NCBI GenBank assembly: GCA_033725935.1
Contig: MU867087.1
Location: 1-64,000, forward strand
Direction of reading: 5' to 3'
Length of the DNA: 64,000 nt
From: Cladorrhinum sp. PSN259
Lineage: Eukaryota > Ascomycota > Sordariomycetes > Sordariales > Podosporaceae
Shown: positions 45,122 to 56,769 of the stretch, piece by piece
Layout of the letters: the number at the start of each line of letters is the position of its first letter
Numbering within the stretch: position 1 is the stretch's first letter
The notes under the pieces: generated by a model
Database searches by the model: none
What the model was told of the DNA's origin: nothing
What the model saw: the letters and a program-made list of their open reading frames with translations, nothing else
Position numbers and translations under genes: made by a program

Positions 45122-46873
45122 TCATCCTCCCAAAAATGGTCTATGCGCATTCCTTGTCTGCTCCGAACTCAAAGCATCCAGCTTCACAGCTACAAGACAG
45201 CACTCGACAGCTGCCTTGCCATTCCTTACTGCCTGTATCCTCAGCCGCCACTGTCCCGTCTTGATAATCCAGTCCTCTGCTCCTCCTTGCGCCATGTCTA
45301 TCCTTCTTCTCTTCCGTGGATTTGCTTGGTGCGGTCCAGCTCCATTGACAGCCACCTGCAGCGGCGGTGCGTTACTAACCAAGGGCGAATCATGTCCGCC
45401 GCCCCCTGCAGAAGACGGAGGACCACTGTCCAGCTTTGCATTCCACGACATGATAGTAGCCGTGTCGTCATCCGGCCAGCTCCATGGCTTCCCATCAAGC
45501 GTGACGCTTGCCTCTGGGTCCATCACGACCTTCACAAGGTCCTCACTCAGTGGAGTATTCCCAGGGGTGGCCGGCTGACTGCTTGCCCCGCCCTTGGCCA
45601 TCAAGAGTCCCAGAGGTTGCGTCGTAGGTGGCAGGTTAAGCTTTGTAGCAATAACCTCAAACATCTTTGCCACGCGGATCTTTACCTCGCCATAAAACTC
45701 TGCCCTGTATACCCCGCCCGGATTGTGCTGCAACCTCGTCAACCCATCTCCAATCTCGAGAATCAACTCGTACGGCCTATCATCGACATACGGCCGAGCG
45801 TAATTCACCCATGCCGCCAATGGGTCTGTCGGTGTCGGCTCGTTTGCGATGGAAATCCCGCTTTTGAGGATATCCCTTAGCCGTAAAACGATCTCATCCT
45901 TCCGTCTAGTGAGGTTAAATGATATCGAGTGAGGGATCAAGCGCTGCTCGAGTCCCTTGAAGTTGAAGTACCGACAATCACGAAGAAGTTCGGCCCGATG
46001 AGTTTCGCTGCGGATGTTTACCGGGTATCCTCGAAGAAGGTGGAGGATCTCGTCAAATATTTCTGGGCTGCGGCTCGGGATAGACGGTGGAACGATGGAA
46101 GGGGGTCGGAGGAGACCATCTTTGTCCAGTCCAGGAAAGAGGTCATCCGGGCTGGAGAAGAAGACGGCGAATCCCAGTGAGAAGAAGTTGGGCGAGTTGC
46201 CAGGATCTGTAAAGAGCTCGCGGGGGATCTGGAACTCGCGATGGCCGACCGAGGTATATACCGACTCCTCATACAGTTGTGATACTAACTTGGGGACTGC
46301 AAGAGGGATTGTCAGTTTCATATATAAAGACATGGTTAGATATTGTCTCACGGCTATAGAATTGCGCATCGGCAAACAAGCGAACAAAGTGTGTTGCATC
46401 TCTTGGTTGAACATGGTATCCCTGAAGATGTAGGGAGATGTCTTTGAAGGTTTCTGGGTCTCTGTCGATGTAAAGTGTCCGAATAGCCGTCGAGATGTCT
46501 TCTCCGGCTTCCTCGGCTTGTTTTATCTGGCACTGGAAGTACTGAGAGAAATATGAGGGTGCTGAAAGAACGGTCAGCCTCTAGTTTTCCTGATGTCCCG
46601 AGTCCAAACGCTGGCCAAAGCTGGCAAACAGGGTGCAACTTGACGCCGCCGGCGGACCACAAGAACGCACGCACCATCTGATGATATTGATGCTCCAGAG
46701 AGCTTGAACAGCTCAGAGCCGATCTGGATTGGGAAAACTCGCTCATGCGGAAGGATTTTTGGAATATGATGGGTGTGCTGCAGGGTAGATGACGGTTGGG
46801 AAGGTTGCTGTTGTTGGACTCCCATGTGGGCGTTATGACTACTATTGTTCCTTTCCACCTTGGAGGCGGCCAT
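45122..46873 (-). CDS. BTB/POZ-domain protein
   Basis: Exons 46873-46675, 46561-46352 and 46296-45122 encode 527 residues. After a Gln/Ser-rich leader, the BTB fold starts at about residue 45 (FPIQIGSELFKLSGASISSD) and continues with APSYFSQYFQCQ, TLYIDRDPETFKDISLHLQG and FVRLFADAQFYSLPKLVSQL. A second BTB-like half follows (IPRELFTDPGNSPNFF, ILHLLRGYPV, LLRDCRYFNFKGLEQRLIP). The C-terminal half holds a basic patch RKRRRIDM, possibly nuclear targeting. BTB domains mediate dimerisation, often as Cul3 adaptors or transcription cofactors; which applies here cannot be told. All three exons are needed to rebuild the first BTB fold. Confidence 0.85.
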
Positions 46874-48825
46874 GGCGACTGATAGAGCTCGGAACGCAAA
46901 TGCGCTGCTCGCTGTCTCTCATTCGTGAGTTTGGGTCAGTGAGAGCTGTCGTGCGACAGGATTAGGCGCTACGCTCATCGTACGAAACGCGTGTTACAGG
47001 GTGTTGCGTTTCTCGAAGTTCTTTTCACGTTCATCATTGGAAAACAGCGACAGAGGGCTACATTTCACAACCCAGATGGTCAGGTCGAAATATTGGATGG
47101 ATGGGGTCCTTGTCAGGAAAATGTTGTCCCGTCAGCACAGGGGGCGCCAGCAGCGGGCAGGTTCCAGCAATGCGCTTCGGAGCTTAAAATTATGGCGGGG
47201 ATGTCGGCCCAGAACAGTTGTGCCGGGGGTTTGGTTGCATCTTTTTGGCTCGTGCGCTAGTCTACCTGAGTTCCCATTGCCGCTTTGCAGAAGCTCGGGC
47301 CTCATGACGGCCTTGTGCTTCCTCTTCCAAACCTGAGGTGTGTCTAATAAGCGGCACAGGGTGTGTGCGGTTCTTTCAAGGCTGACAGGCAGCAGTATAT
47401 TCAAGTATCACAATCTCGGCAGTAAGGTATCTGCCAATAGCCAATTACAGACAATAAGTCCGTCCTTCCCATTGAAGAAGAAGTTCCAGCTTTAAACTCG
47501 TTCCCACATAAGCTTGCGAGAGCAGTGGAGTGACCGTCCGCAATTCTCTCATTGGTTCGCTTCCCGCACTCACCTTTCCCTCGCCTTTTCCCCACGCGGC
47601 GCGGCACCGCAAACTGTGGAATGCGGGGGGACTTTCTCCAACTTCCAACAAGCCCAGAAAGCCAAAGGTCAATCTCGAATATTTATACCAAATAAGGAAA
47701 CGAATCGATATGAAGGGTTACTGGTAGGTATTTTAATGAGCGATCAATGCTCGTATGACATATCAACTTGGCCTCGGATCCTGATATATCTCTCTGTCCA
47801 CCAAATGGTAATAGATTAAGCTTATATCAAGCCAGGGTTAATTAGCACAGAAAGGATTCAGCGGATGTAAGCTTATCTGACGATAATTCGCTCCTGTTCC
47901 TTTCCAACTTCTTTCAAACGAGTTCCCAGTTAGTTCCTTTTCGAGCGCTCTTTCGCCTTAATCCCAGGTTTTGGCACGGAAGCAAAAGGAGGACTCTGTC
48001 GGAACACAACTGTGGAAAGATTAGGAATGACCTTCAAATGCTTCTGGGGGTTTGTATTGGGATAAAAAGCAGTTGCAAACAGTCCATATTCGCGGGAAGC
48101 CGCGTAAGGAGGTGTCAGATGGTGGGAAACGTGAAACATGATTTCCCGTGATGCCATCACGTATCTTGTAGGAAGCCAATATTAAACAATGACATGTCAC
48201 GAGAATTTATAGAAAAGTCCAAGTAGCATTTTGTCTAAATTAAGTGAACTTCCAAATCATGGGAAACGCACGTCATTTGTAGGCCTCTCCCGTCTGCCTG
48301 AGCCGCCCATTGTTTGTTCCCAGCCCGGCGGCAAATGGCTGTCAGTACCCGGAAGCATTGCCCCTTCTGATTGGTAGACGGCAACGCAGCATTGCATACA
48401 CAATGGTGTGTCGACTCTTCAGCTGAGTGGCTGCCCCATGATCCCCATTGCTTTCTTCATATCAGCCGAGCTGTGGGAATCCAAATGAAGCCGCGCGCGG
48501 GGGTCGTTATGCAAGACGACGACAAAATGGAAGGCTGGAAACCGTGTTTCTTTCTGTTGGTACAATCTGCTGCTGCACAGAGGCCAGCAGCGAGCAAACA
48601 TGACTGGTCAGTTTCAGAAGGCAACTTGGAGGCATATCCCGTTGACTGTGGTTGATGATCAAATCAGTCACGGCATGATATCGCAAGCACTGGAAAGTAG
48701 AAACAGCAGGTAGGACAAGAAGACTCAAGAGTGTTGAAAAAGAGGCGGACATGGTCTTTTTCGATTTTTGGTTCCATCCACCTCATTCTCCAGATCAGCC
48801 GTCGCCATCCTGCTCAACCTCCAAG
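46874..48825. other. ~1.9-kb intergenic region, no gene recognised
   Basis: Both flanking genes point away from this interval, so it is a shared divergent promoter region. Short open frames on both strands are unconvincing. Confidence 0.5.
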
Positions 48826-50539
48826 ATGGCCACAGCCACTACCAGCACCAAAACTCAAACAGCCACTGGCATCTCTCAGGCTGTGGCGTCCAACGATCAA
48901 AAACACGCCGATCTTGGAAGCTTCCTCAAAGCTGTCAAAGCGGTGGCGAACAGCACCGTTCTTGAAGACCTTATTGCCGTGAGTGAGGACAACAAGATCT
49001 TGAAGCAAGACAATGCAGCCAACATTCGTCAACTCAGTCGTCTCCAGGTCAATCTCGATAAGGCCGAGAAAGAAGCCAAGGAGAAGGACACCAAGTTGAC
49101 TGTTGCTCAAAGGGAGTACAAGGAGTTGTCTACCAAGTTCGGAGAAACCAGCAAAAGGCTCGCCAGCACGGAAAAGAAGGTCGCTCAAGTCCAAGCTGAA
49201 ACAGAAAAGCATCTAGAGGCAGCCCGAAAGGATGTTGCTGCTAGACAGGCTGAAGTCATTCGTCTGTCAAAGTTCTCCGTCACCCTTACTCCTATTCTTG
49301 AAAATAAGATGGAGATGTATGTACCATTTCCCCCCTATCATACGCCCAGTTCACCATCGCTTACAATGCCTTCGTCATAGAAACACAAAACTCCTCACAA
49401 TCTGGTCGTCAGCACTCGCCCTAGCCGAAACCTACTTCAACGTCGACTTCCCAGCCATCACCCTCATAACAGGCAGTGAAGTCTCCCAATGGGACCGGCT
49501 CAAAGACCACAAAGCCGTGCGCAACATCCCTCTACCTTTATCCAACTCCTCGACAGCTAAGCACATGCGCGTCGCAGCCTTCTTGGCCTTGTTATCCCAC
49601 GAACTCCGTCGCCACATCTTCCAGCCGACGTACTTCCTCCGCAACTGCACCGAAATAAACGACGTCTTGGAAGAACTAGCCGAACACAACCCGGAGCAAG
49701 AATCTTACCTCCGCTCCGTCCTGCTCAAAGCAAGCGGCTGGGTTCCGGGAACCCTGCAAGCCGTCACTCAGTCCTGCGCAACGGCGGTAAGAGACAACGT
49801 GGCAAACTGCGTGGTGCACCTCATCCCGGAAGCTCAGAAACCCGGGTTTCTGGCTCAGTTGGAAAAACACTGCCTCCTGTCGTGCCAGCAGTGGGCTTAC
49901 CTCCAAAAACTTTCGTCCCGGGTCGAGTTTGACACGGAGGCCGAAGAGGAGGACACCCAAGTTTGGAAGCCTCTCGCGCTCAAATCATCCCCCACAGGAG
50001 GTCCTCCTCCCGCTTCCACCACAGGTCAGCAACAAAAACAACAACAACAACAACAACATCCACCACCACCTCCCGAGAGTGCTTCATCCCAAACTAAACG
50101 CAACACCTCGGCGACGACAGCAGCAGCAGCAGCAGCAGCACAAACGAATGTTACCACAAACAAGAAAACACCAATCGTTCCCAAACCGCCCTCCCCACCT
50201 ATACAAGACACACTGAGCTTGACCGACCCCCTCGCGGTCTGGCCGTCGGTCTACTTTTACGATTACGCCGGAAATGACACGCACATCCTGGCGCAGGGGT
50301 ACATGCTCACTGCAGCGCAGATCGCCACCGCGTTGACTGAGCAGAAGCAGCTGCTCGCCTGTGCGCCGCACCGTCTTGCGAGGGAAAAGGGGAGGAGGAG
50401 CCGGACGTTGAGCATGTCTATGGGTATGTCGTCCATGGGTGCCAACTCGAATAATAACGTTGCGGGTGGTGGTGGGGAGGAGGTGAGGTCTGGTTTTTTG
50501 GGCGGTGTTGCGAGTGGGAGTGGGAGTGCTGGTGTTTAG
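48826..50539 (+). CDS. coiled-coil protein with poly-Q/poly-A tracts (hypothetical)
   Basis: Exons 48826-49316 and 49381-50539 give 549 residues. Residues ~20-160 are a charged coiled coil (KILKQDNAANIRQLSRLQVN, AQVQAETEKHLEAARKDVAA). Splicing at ATG-GTATGT/CATAG joins KMEI to NTKLLTIWSSALALAETYF, starting a conserved-looking helical domain (HMRVAAFLALLSHELRRHIF, CVVHLIPEAQKPGFLAQLEK). Residues ~380-430 hold CAA/CAG-encoded glutamine runs, HPPPPP and an alanine run. The start at 48826 (MATATTS) is chosen over the upstream in-frame methionine at 48751 because the extra residues look like untranslated leader. No named family recognised. Confidence 0.75.
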
Positions 50540-51508
50540 GGTGGTTAAATAAACGGCTAAGTCACGGTAATGAAGCCGGGGGGTTAAAGAGCAGGGGAGG
50601 TGGGAATGGGAGGCTGAGAAAGCGACATTGATGAATTGAGACAAGGAAAGAAAGGGGTGGTATGTACAGCGTAGCGAAAGAAAGAAAGGGGTAATAAAGG
50701 TTGAGAAACAAGGAAAGTGTAAAGAGGCAGTGGGACAACGATATGATAATGACTTATGATTTTATGATTTATGAAATATTTGGTTGATATAAATTTTCCC
50801 TTTTTACTCAGTTCATGAATTCATGCAAGCAGCGGCGTGGGGATACCAGTAGCTAACTTTCGCAGTTAAGCAAAAAGGGTAGAAATAAATGCTGTTGTAC
50901 TCTTGATTTAAACTTGCTGTTTATGAGTTTTATTCTCACTCAAAGTCATTCTCGGACCTCTCACAAGGCTTCAAGTCTATTCACCTTGAATGAAGGGAAT
51001 TAATAAAGAATATAATAAATACGCATAACAGTTTTATTCTCCCACTCCCTTTCCCCTTTCTTCTTTCCTACCCCATCCAATCCCATCCCAATCCCAGTCA
51101 AGCCAAGCCAGTGCCATGTCAAAAGTGTATGACAAACACAGTTCAGTGTGATTTGTATGTGTGGTATCCTTTGATGAAAAAAAAAACACCAAAACACCAA
51201 ACCAAACAAAAAGCCAAACCAGTATAACCCCAACCACCCACTTTATGCTCCTAGACCTTTGCCCTGGATATGTAAGAAAAAAAACAGAAAAAAAACAGAA
51301 AAAAAAACAGTGAAACAAAAGAACAGTGGCGTCTGCCTGTAATAGATAAGCCAGAAACATCCCAAGCCAATCATTTTATGCGTGGGTATTTTCCAGTTTC
51401 ATCCCATCCAACCAATTCCTTTTCTCAAAGCAGTGTAAACTCAACACAATTCCCCGTATCCTGACAGGTCCTATACCATTCATACTCCAAACAACACCTC
51501 AACTAAAC
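50540..51508. other. intergenic, convergent 3' ends
   Basis: The 3' flanks of two convergent genes. AT-rich with oligo-A/T runs at 51175-51310. No coding frame. Confidence 0.55.
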
Positions 51509-53768
51509 TCATGACCTAATCCTCCTCACACCCATTCTGCTCTGTCCTCTATTCGCCTGCCCAAGCGTAGGTGCACTCTGCGTACTCACATCTCTCTGTC
51601 TGCCCCTATCCCCACCGGCAGCATTTCTCGTTCCCCCAGGAGTGATTCGACCACTGCCAACACCAGGCGTTACTCTTCCGCTGCTTCCAGCACCGGGAGT
51701 AACTCTTCCACTGCCAGCACCAGGTGTAACCCTTCCACTCCCAGCACCAGGAGTGACCCTCCCGCTATTAGCACCAGGCGTCACTCTCCCACTGTTATTA
51801 GCAGTATCCTGTCCAGAAGCATTACGCCCCACACTCCTCGCGCGGACCCTCCGCTCCTTTATTTGCTCCAAGGCCTCTTCACGCGTCATGGTGGGCGTCA
51901 GCGCCGGGTTATTGACGTCGAAGCTCGGGCCATCCAATTCTCCCGCTTCACCACCCCTCGCTGGAGTGCGCTGCTGTTTCATAATCCGCTGCGCAAGCGA
52001 AGGATCATCCGTCTCTTCGCGAAGAGGGACTTTGGTAGTGGTCGTTATTCTCGTGAGGGTAGGTCTGGTGTTGTTATTGCCACCATTAAAAGGAGCGGTG
52101 GTATGAGGACGAGTGATGGGCGGTTCGCGAGGTTGAGTGGAAGAGATAGGCTCGGATATCGGTGCTGAGGGCTCGCGGTAGCTGGAAACGACGGGTTTGA
52201 TCGGTGCGGGTTCTCTTTCCGGTTCTTGCCACGCCTGCACACCAGGATCAGGTCCAGGTGTCGTCGGGATATTAAAGACTGGCTCGGGGCCGGATTCGCG
52301 GTGCGGGGCATCGAGTAGAGACATGAGCGATGTTCGGTCCTTATCGAGCAAGGCAAAGTCTGGAGGATCGATGCTTGGCGTGCGCCAATGTGAGGGGTGG
52401 TTATCTGATGGCATGGCGGGTGAGTTCGAGCTCGGGTCGGTAGGAGACGGTTGTGGCGGTGGGACTGACTTGATAGCTCCGGCTACAGCTTCCGCCTGGG
52501 ATGAGACAGTACGGAAGATGCCCTCGGATGGCACAAAAAATGCGCTTGGTCTGGGTTCTGTTTCCTCTCTCAACAGATCGGTCTTTGACCGCTTCGGTGT
52601 TGGAACCCTTGGTTCCGGTGAGACCCGCGGGGTCTCTTTGAGGATCAGGGCATCGCTGGCATCTCCCATCTTGAGGAGGCTCATGCGCTTGCGACGTGGG
52701 CTCGATCGACGGCTGCGGCTCTGGCTGCTTCTCCGCAGTGCCTTTGCTGCAGGGCATACTTTAAGATGGCATTCTGTTTCAAGGAATCGGACTTGCTGAA
52801 CAGCTCGGTCGGCACGCTGCTTCTCCCATTGGTACAGTCGGGTAATTTCTTCCAAGTCGGGAACGTCGGAATTAGCAGAGTTCAGTGAGTTTGATCGTTG
52901 GCGCTTTCTTGATGGTGTGGCTTGCTCTTCTTTTGAGGCGGGAGAAGCTGGTGACTTCGTTTCTGCAGAGATGCGCTTAATTTCTTCCTCTTGAGATGCC
53001 ACAAGTGCCTTAAGGGAATCACGTTCCTGCTCCAAGGTCTTGAGCTGTTCTGTTGCCTTATCCAACTGCTCTTGTAGCCCAACGAGCCGGTACTTGGAAG
53101 TAAATGCATCCTGGGCCCGTTCGGCGCTCAGTTGCTTCTCACGGCGCAATTCTTCCTCGGCATTCTTTTGTGCCGTGCGGCTAGCCTTGAGTTCTTCTTG
53201 GAGCTTGACAAAAGCGCTCTGTGTTTTGAAAGTCTCCTTGCGCGCTCGGCGGATTTCCTTTTCCCAGAGTTCTTTTGTATGTTCGTGTGTCTCTTTTGCG
53301 CGCCCGTAACTCTCCTATGGTCAAAGGTTAATGTCTCTTGTTCTATCTAGCGTAGCTGCAGGAAATAAAAAAAGAAAGACCAATACATACCATGACAGTC
53401 TCCAACCTCTCTCCGACTTTTCTTTCCCTCTCCCTTCCCTCTTCTATTTGCTTCCTCAGCGACCGAGCTTCATCGCGATATCGCCGCATTTCAGCCTCGG
53501 CCTCCTCCCGCCCGAGCATAGCACGCTTTAGGGCTGCATCGGCGGTCTTGCGCTCGAGTTGCTTTGATTGAACGGCGAGAGAATTGAACTGGTTGATCTT
53601 TTCGTGAACGGAGCTATCACGTCCGTTGTCGGCGATGCTGCCGAGGGTAAGGCCCCGACCGCGATGGGATGGCGAAAATAGCGCCGACTCGCGATCGCGC
53701 TGGGAGTTGTGCGACATTGGTTGAAGTGGTGTGGTGCCGCCTCCGGCAGGACTCGACGGTACCGACAT
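51509..53768 (-). CDS. large coiled-coil protein with RVTPG repeats (hypothetical)
   Basis: Exons 53768-53391 and 53314-51509 encode 727 residues; the intron joins GERLETVM to ESYGRAKETHEHTKELWEKE. Residues ~60-290 form a long coiled coil (KTADAALKRAMLGREEAEAE, LQEQLDKATEQLKTLEQERD). A Ser/Arg/basic region follows (SRKRQRSNSLN, SQSRSRRSSPRRKR), then a Pro/Thr-rich disordered half. Near the C-terminus, SGRVTPGAG-type units repeat about seven times. The basic, phosphorylatable, coiled-coil layout is reminiscent of spindle-pole or cytoskeletal proteins, but no specific family could be assigned from sequence alone. Confidence 0.8.
51640..51805 (-). repeat. in-frame tandem repeat encoding SGRVTPGA(G/N) units
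   Basis: Seven imperfect units of about 24-27 bp within the coiled-coil gene encode GRVTPGA/GRITPGG. Each contains a TP dipeptide, a possible proline-directed kinase site. Unit number is likely to vary between strains. Confidence 0.85.
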
Positions 53769-54608
53769 GGTGTATCGTCAAGCAAAAATGACTATACGTT
53801 ATTGAAGTAGTGGTGTCATGCAAAGGGTTTGCTGGGTTGCTCAGAATTGTCTACGGATGACGACAGAGTTGCGCTGTGACTGTCCCTCCTTTTTTTTCTC
53901 CCTGCTATGATTGCGCGGCACGGGCTACCGGCTGATCCTGGAACGGATTGTTATCGGAAAAAGCTAGATGGTTAGATGTTGGGAGGTATCTTCGATGGGT
54001 GGTGAGTTTGCTGCAAACTTTGTGATATGGTTTCGGACGCGTGATTTTGTCGTCGTGTCTGTCGTGTTTTCAGTGTGGTGCAACACTGTCGATGTCTTCG
54101 AATGAATAATCGCAATCTTGGAAATTGTCCCGCGTCCCGCAGAGCAATGCTTGCATTAAACTTACAGGGTTCTGTGTATTTACCCTTCTGCTGTTTCCCC
54201 AACTGATGTGCAGGTGGCCAACCAGGAACTCGGGTTTGCACGTGTGGGGAGTTGCTATGGGCAACGCGGTGCTTGTCGACCCACCGCTGGGCTCCAGCAC
54301 AGACCAATTCGATGACAAAATGGCTTACAGGGGAGCAGGACCCCAAATCCCTATTCCCGTTCTCCGCCGGAGCTACACATCCCACTTCTAGCCTCGCATC
54401 GCATGACGGGCCGGAGTGGCCGGGTAATACGGATTTCCGTTGAAAGACATCTGGCCAATTCACATTTTGTCTTGTTGTAGCTCGTGTCCGTTTTGTCCGT
54501 TGTATATTGTAATCGGTTTCTTGTAAACCTCTTTTCAACTGCGCACCTCCTGAGCGCTTTAACCTGTCACTGACTCCTCGAAGCTCAAAGGCCCCAATCC
54601 GCGTCGCA

Positions 54609-55505
54609 ATGGCTTCCACCGACGCCTCAGTCCGGCGCCGTAAGCCAGAAGCAGAAGAAGTTGACAGCAAGCCCGTCTCTTCGTCCGAGGCAGAGCCAAT
54701 CGATTCGGACAACGCAAAGAAGGCACGAAAGAGTAAAAAGAAAAAGTCCAAGGGCGAGGACGTAGACGAATATGACAAGTGGGATATTGCCCTCGACATT
54801 GCCCGGGTGGTCAGCTTCCTCTTCGTTGTGTCCTGCGGGTTGAGTTACCTTATTTCTGGAGGAGAGTCTTTCTTCTGGGGCATGTCCGAGCCCCCAAAGT
54901 ACTTGAAAGCGTCGTGGTGGAAATCACAGCTGGTATGCGCTCTCCCTTTATAAACTCCTAGTGCTTCTTGGAGTAGATAACTGACTTAGTACTTACAGAG
55001 CGGGCCACTATATCTCACTCCCGAGGAACTAACGACCTACGACGGCACCGATCCCGCCAAGCCAATCTATCTCGCTATCAACGGCACCATCTACGACGTC
55101 TCCGCCAACAGACGCACTTACGGCCCTGGGGGTTCGTACCAGTATTTCGCAGGATGCGATGCCGCGCGTGCATACGTGACAGGCTGTTTCGCTGAAGACC
55201 GGACCCCCGACATGCGCGGAGTCGAGCTCATGTACCTTCCCATTGACGACCCGACAGTGGATAGACACTGGAGCAAGGCTGAACTCGCCGAGTTGAAGAA
55301 GAAGGAGTTGGAGGAAGCACAGAAGAAGGTTCATGACGGCCTCAAGCACTGGGTAGACTTTTTCGCCAACAACAAGAAGTATGACTTTGTGGGTTACGTC
55401 AAGAAGCCCAAGGGCTGGCCAGGCACGGAGCCGGTGAGGAGGTTGTGCGATACTGCTGCAAAGCAGAGGAAGACGAGGACTATCCCTGGAAAGGAGGAGA
55501 ATTAA
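54609..55505 (+). CDS. cytochrome b5-like (MAPR-type) membrane protein
   Basis: Exons 54609-54932 and 54999-55505 encode 276 residues. An N-terminal acidic/lysine-rich segment (KKARKSKKKKSKGEDVDE) precedes one transmembrane helix (IARVVSFLFVVSCGLSYLIS). The heme/steroid-binding fold follows: YLTPEELTTYDGTDPAKPIY, LAINGTIYDVSANRRTYGPG and GSYQYFAGCDAARAYVTGCF, which matches the membrane-associated progesterone receptor branch of cytochrome b5-like proteins (tyrosine rather than paired-histidine ligands). A lysine-rich helical tail ends the protein. It is probably ER-anchored and involved in sterol or P450 function by family analogy. Confidence 0.9.
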
Positions 55506-56053
55506 GGCCGAGGGAGGTTGAAATTGTCTGAGTTGTAAAAGTAGGCTTATAAATTGGTATCTATATATGTTATTTAGGCATGGCAATGCCAGGTGGTTTC
55601 TTTGTCAAAAAAAAAAAATTGAAACAGTACTGTTCATTTTTCCCTCTCCTTGATTAGCACACACAGTTCACGAAATTGATTCAACCTTTCACTGGCAAAA
55701 ATGGGAAGCCATAATTCCCGCTTTCCTTTTTTTTTTGGACAAAAAATTGTATATTACCATGTAAACAACTAACCCACCTCCAAACAACACACAAAAATAT
55801 CATGTACAATTTGAATCTTTTTTTTTTTGAAAAAAAATCTTTTTACAGATTTTTAAAAAGAAGACCCGAAAGAAGAAAACTCAACACCTTACAACACACG
55901 CGCCCAACAAATGGTATCATAAATCCCACAACCCCATCTAGGGATATAAAAACAGAGAAAACACACAACCCCTTTTTCAATTAAATTCCCTCTTCCCTAT
56001 ATAATCATCACCACTACCACACAAGAAAAGTGAAAAACAGTGGATGAGAAAAT
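55506..56053. other. AT-rich convergent intergenic region
   Basis: Homopolymer runs of A and T (for example 55607-55618 and 55720-55737) between two convergent genes. No coding potential. Confidence 0.55.
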
Positions 56054-56769
56054 TTAAAGGAAGAGAGCAACAGCACCGGCAGCCAAGAGCACAAAGCTGG
56101 TGGCGGGGGCAGACAGCATGCCCGCGCCGGCGGCAGTGACGCTCGGGCTGGGGTTGCCAGAGGTCGAAGTGCCAGAATCGGAGCCGGTGCCGGTGGGAGA
56201 GTCGGTGGTGCCCGTCTGGCCGCCTCCGACCGTGGCGTTGCCCGGGAGGACGGTCTGGGCGTTGGCTGCGAGCTTCTTGTAGTTCTCGAGGGTGCGGTTG
56301 GGGTTGGTGGCACTATTATTATTATTAACGTTAGTATATTCATGTTATATAGAAGGGGGGGTTTTTTTTTGGGAAGGAAAACATACGGCTCATTAATAAC
56401 CATCACCATCCCGTTCTCGCAGTGGCGCCCCTGAGCGCAGTAAAGCCACAGGGGGTTGGTGTTGTTGATTTGGATGGTGTACGTGGGGACCATGCCCATG
56501 CTGGCTGAGGCAGCGACGGGCTGGAAACCAGAGTGGAAGCCGGTGGCGTTGGAGTGCATGGCCACGGGCTGGCATGGCTTGTCAAAGGTCGACTGGGTGA
56601 CGGTGTGGTTGCCGGCGAGGAACTGGAACTGGATGAACTCGCCGGGCTGGGCGGTGATCTTGTTGGGGGAGTAGGTCAAGCTGCTATTTTGGGCGACGGT
56701 GACGACCCACGTTCTTTGAGCCGAGGCGACGCTCGCGAGGGCAGAAAGGAAGAGCGTTGAGAACTGCAT
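56054..56769 (-). CDS. secreted cupredoxin-like, GPI-anchored-type protein
   Basis: Exons 56769-56387 and 56312-56054 encode 213 residues. A signal peptide (MQFSTLFLSALASVASAQ) leads into a plastocyanin-like domain: VTVAQNSSLTYSPNKITAQP, FIQFQFLAGNHTVTQSTFDK with the copper-type histidine, PCQP, then PLWLYCAQGRHCENGMVMVI holding the Cys-His-Met cluster. A Gly/Thr/Ser-rich linker and a hydrophobic tail (FVLLAAGAVALFL) predict a GPI anchor. The family is the fungal extracellular serine-rich cupredoxins of the cell surface. The intron has GTATGT and AATAG ends with an ACTAAC branch site. Confidence 0.9.

Noticed and set aside
51034..51360. Hydrophobic 108-residue minus-strand ORF
   Set aside because: Generated by A/T homopolymer runs in a convergent 3' region.
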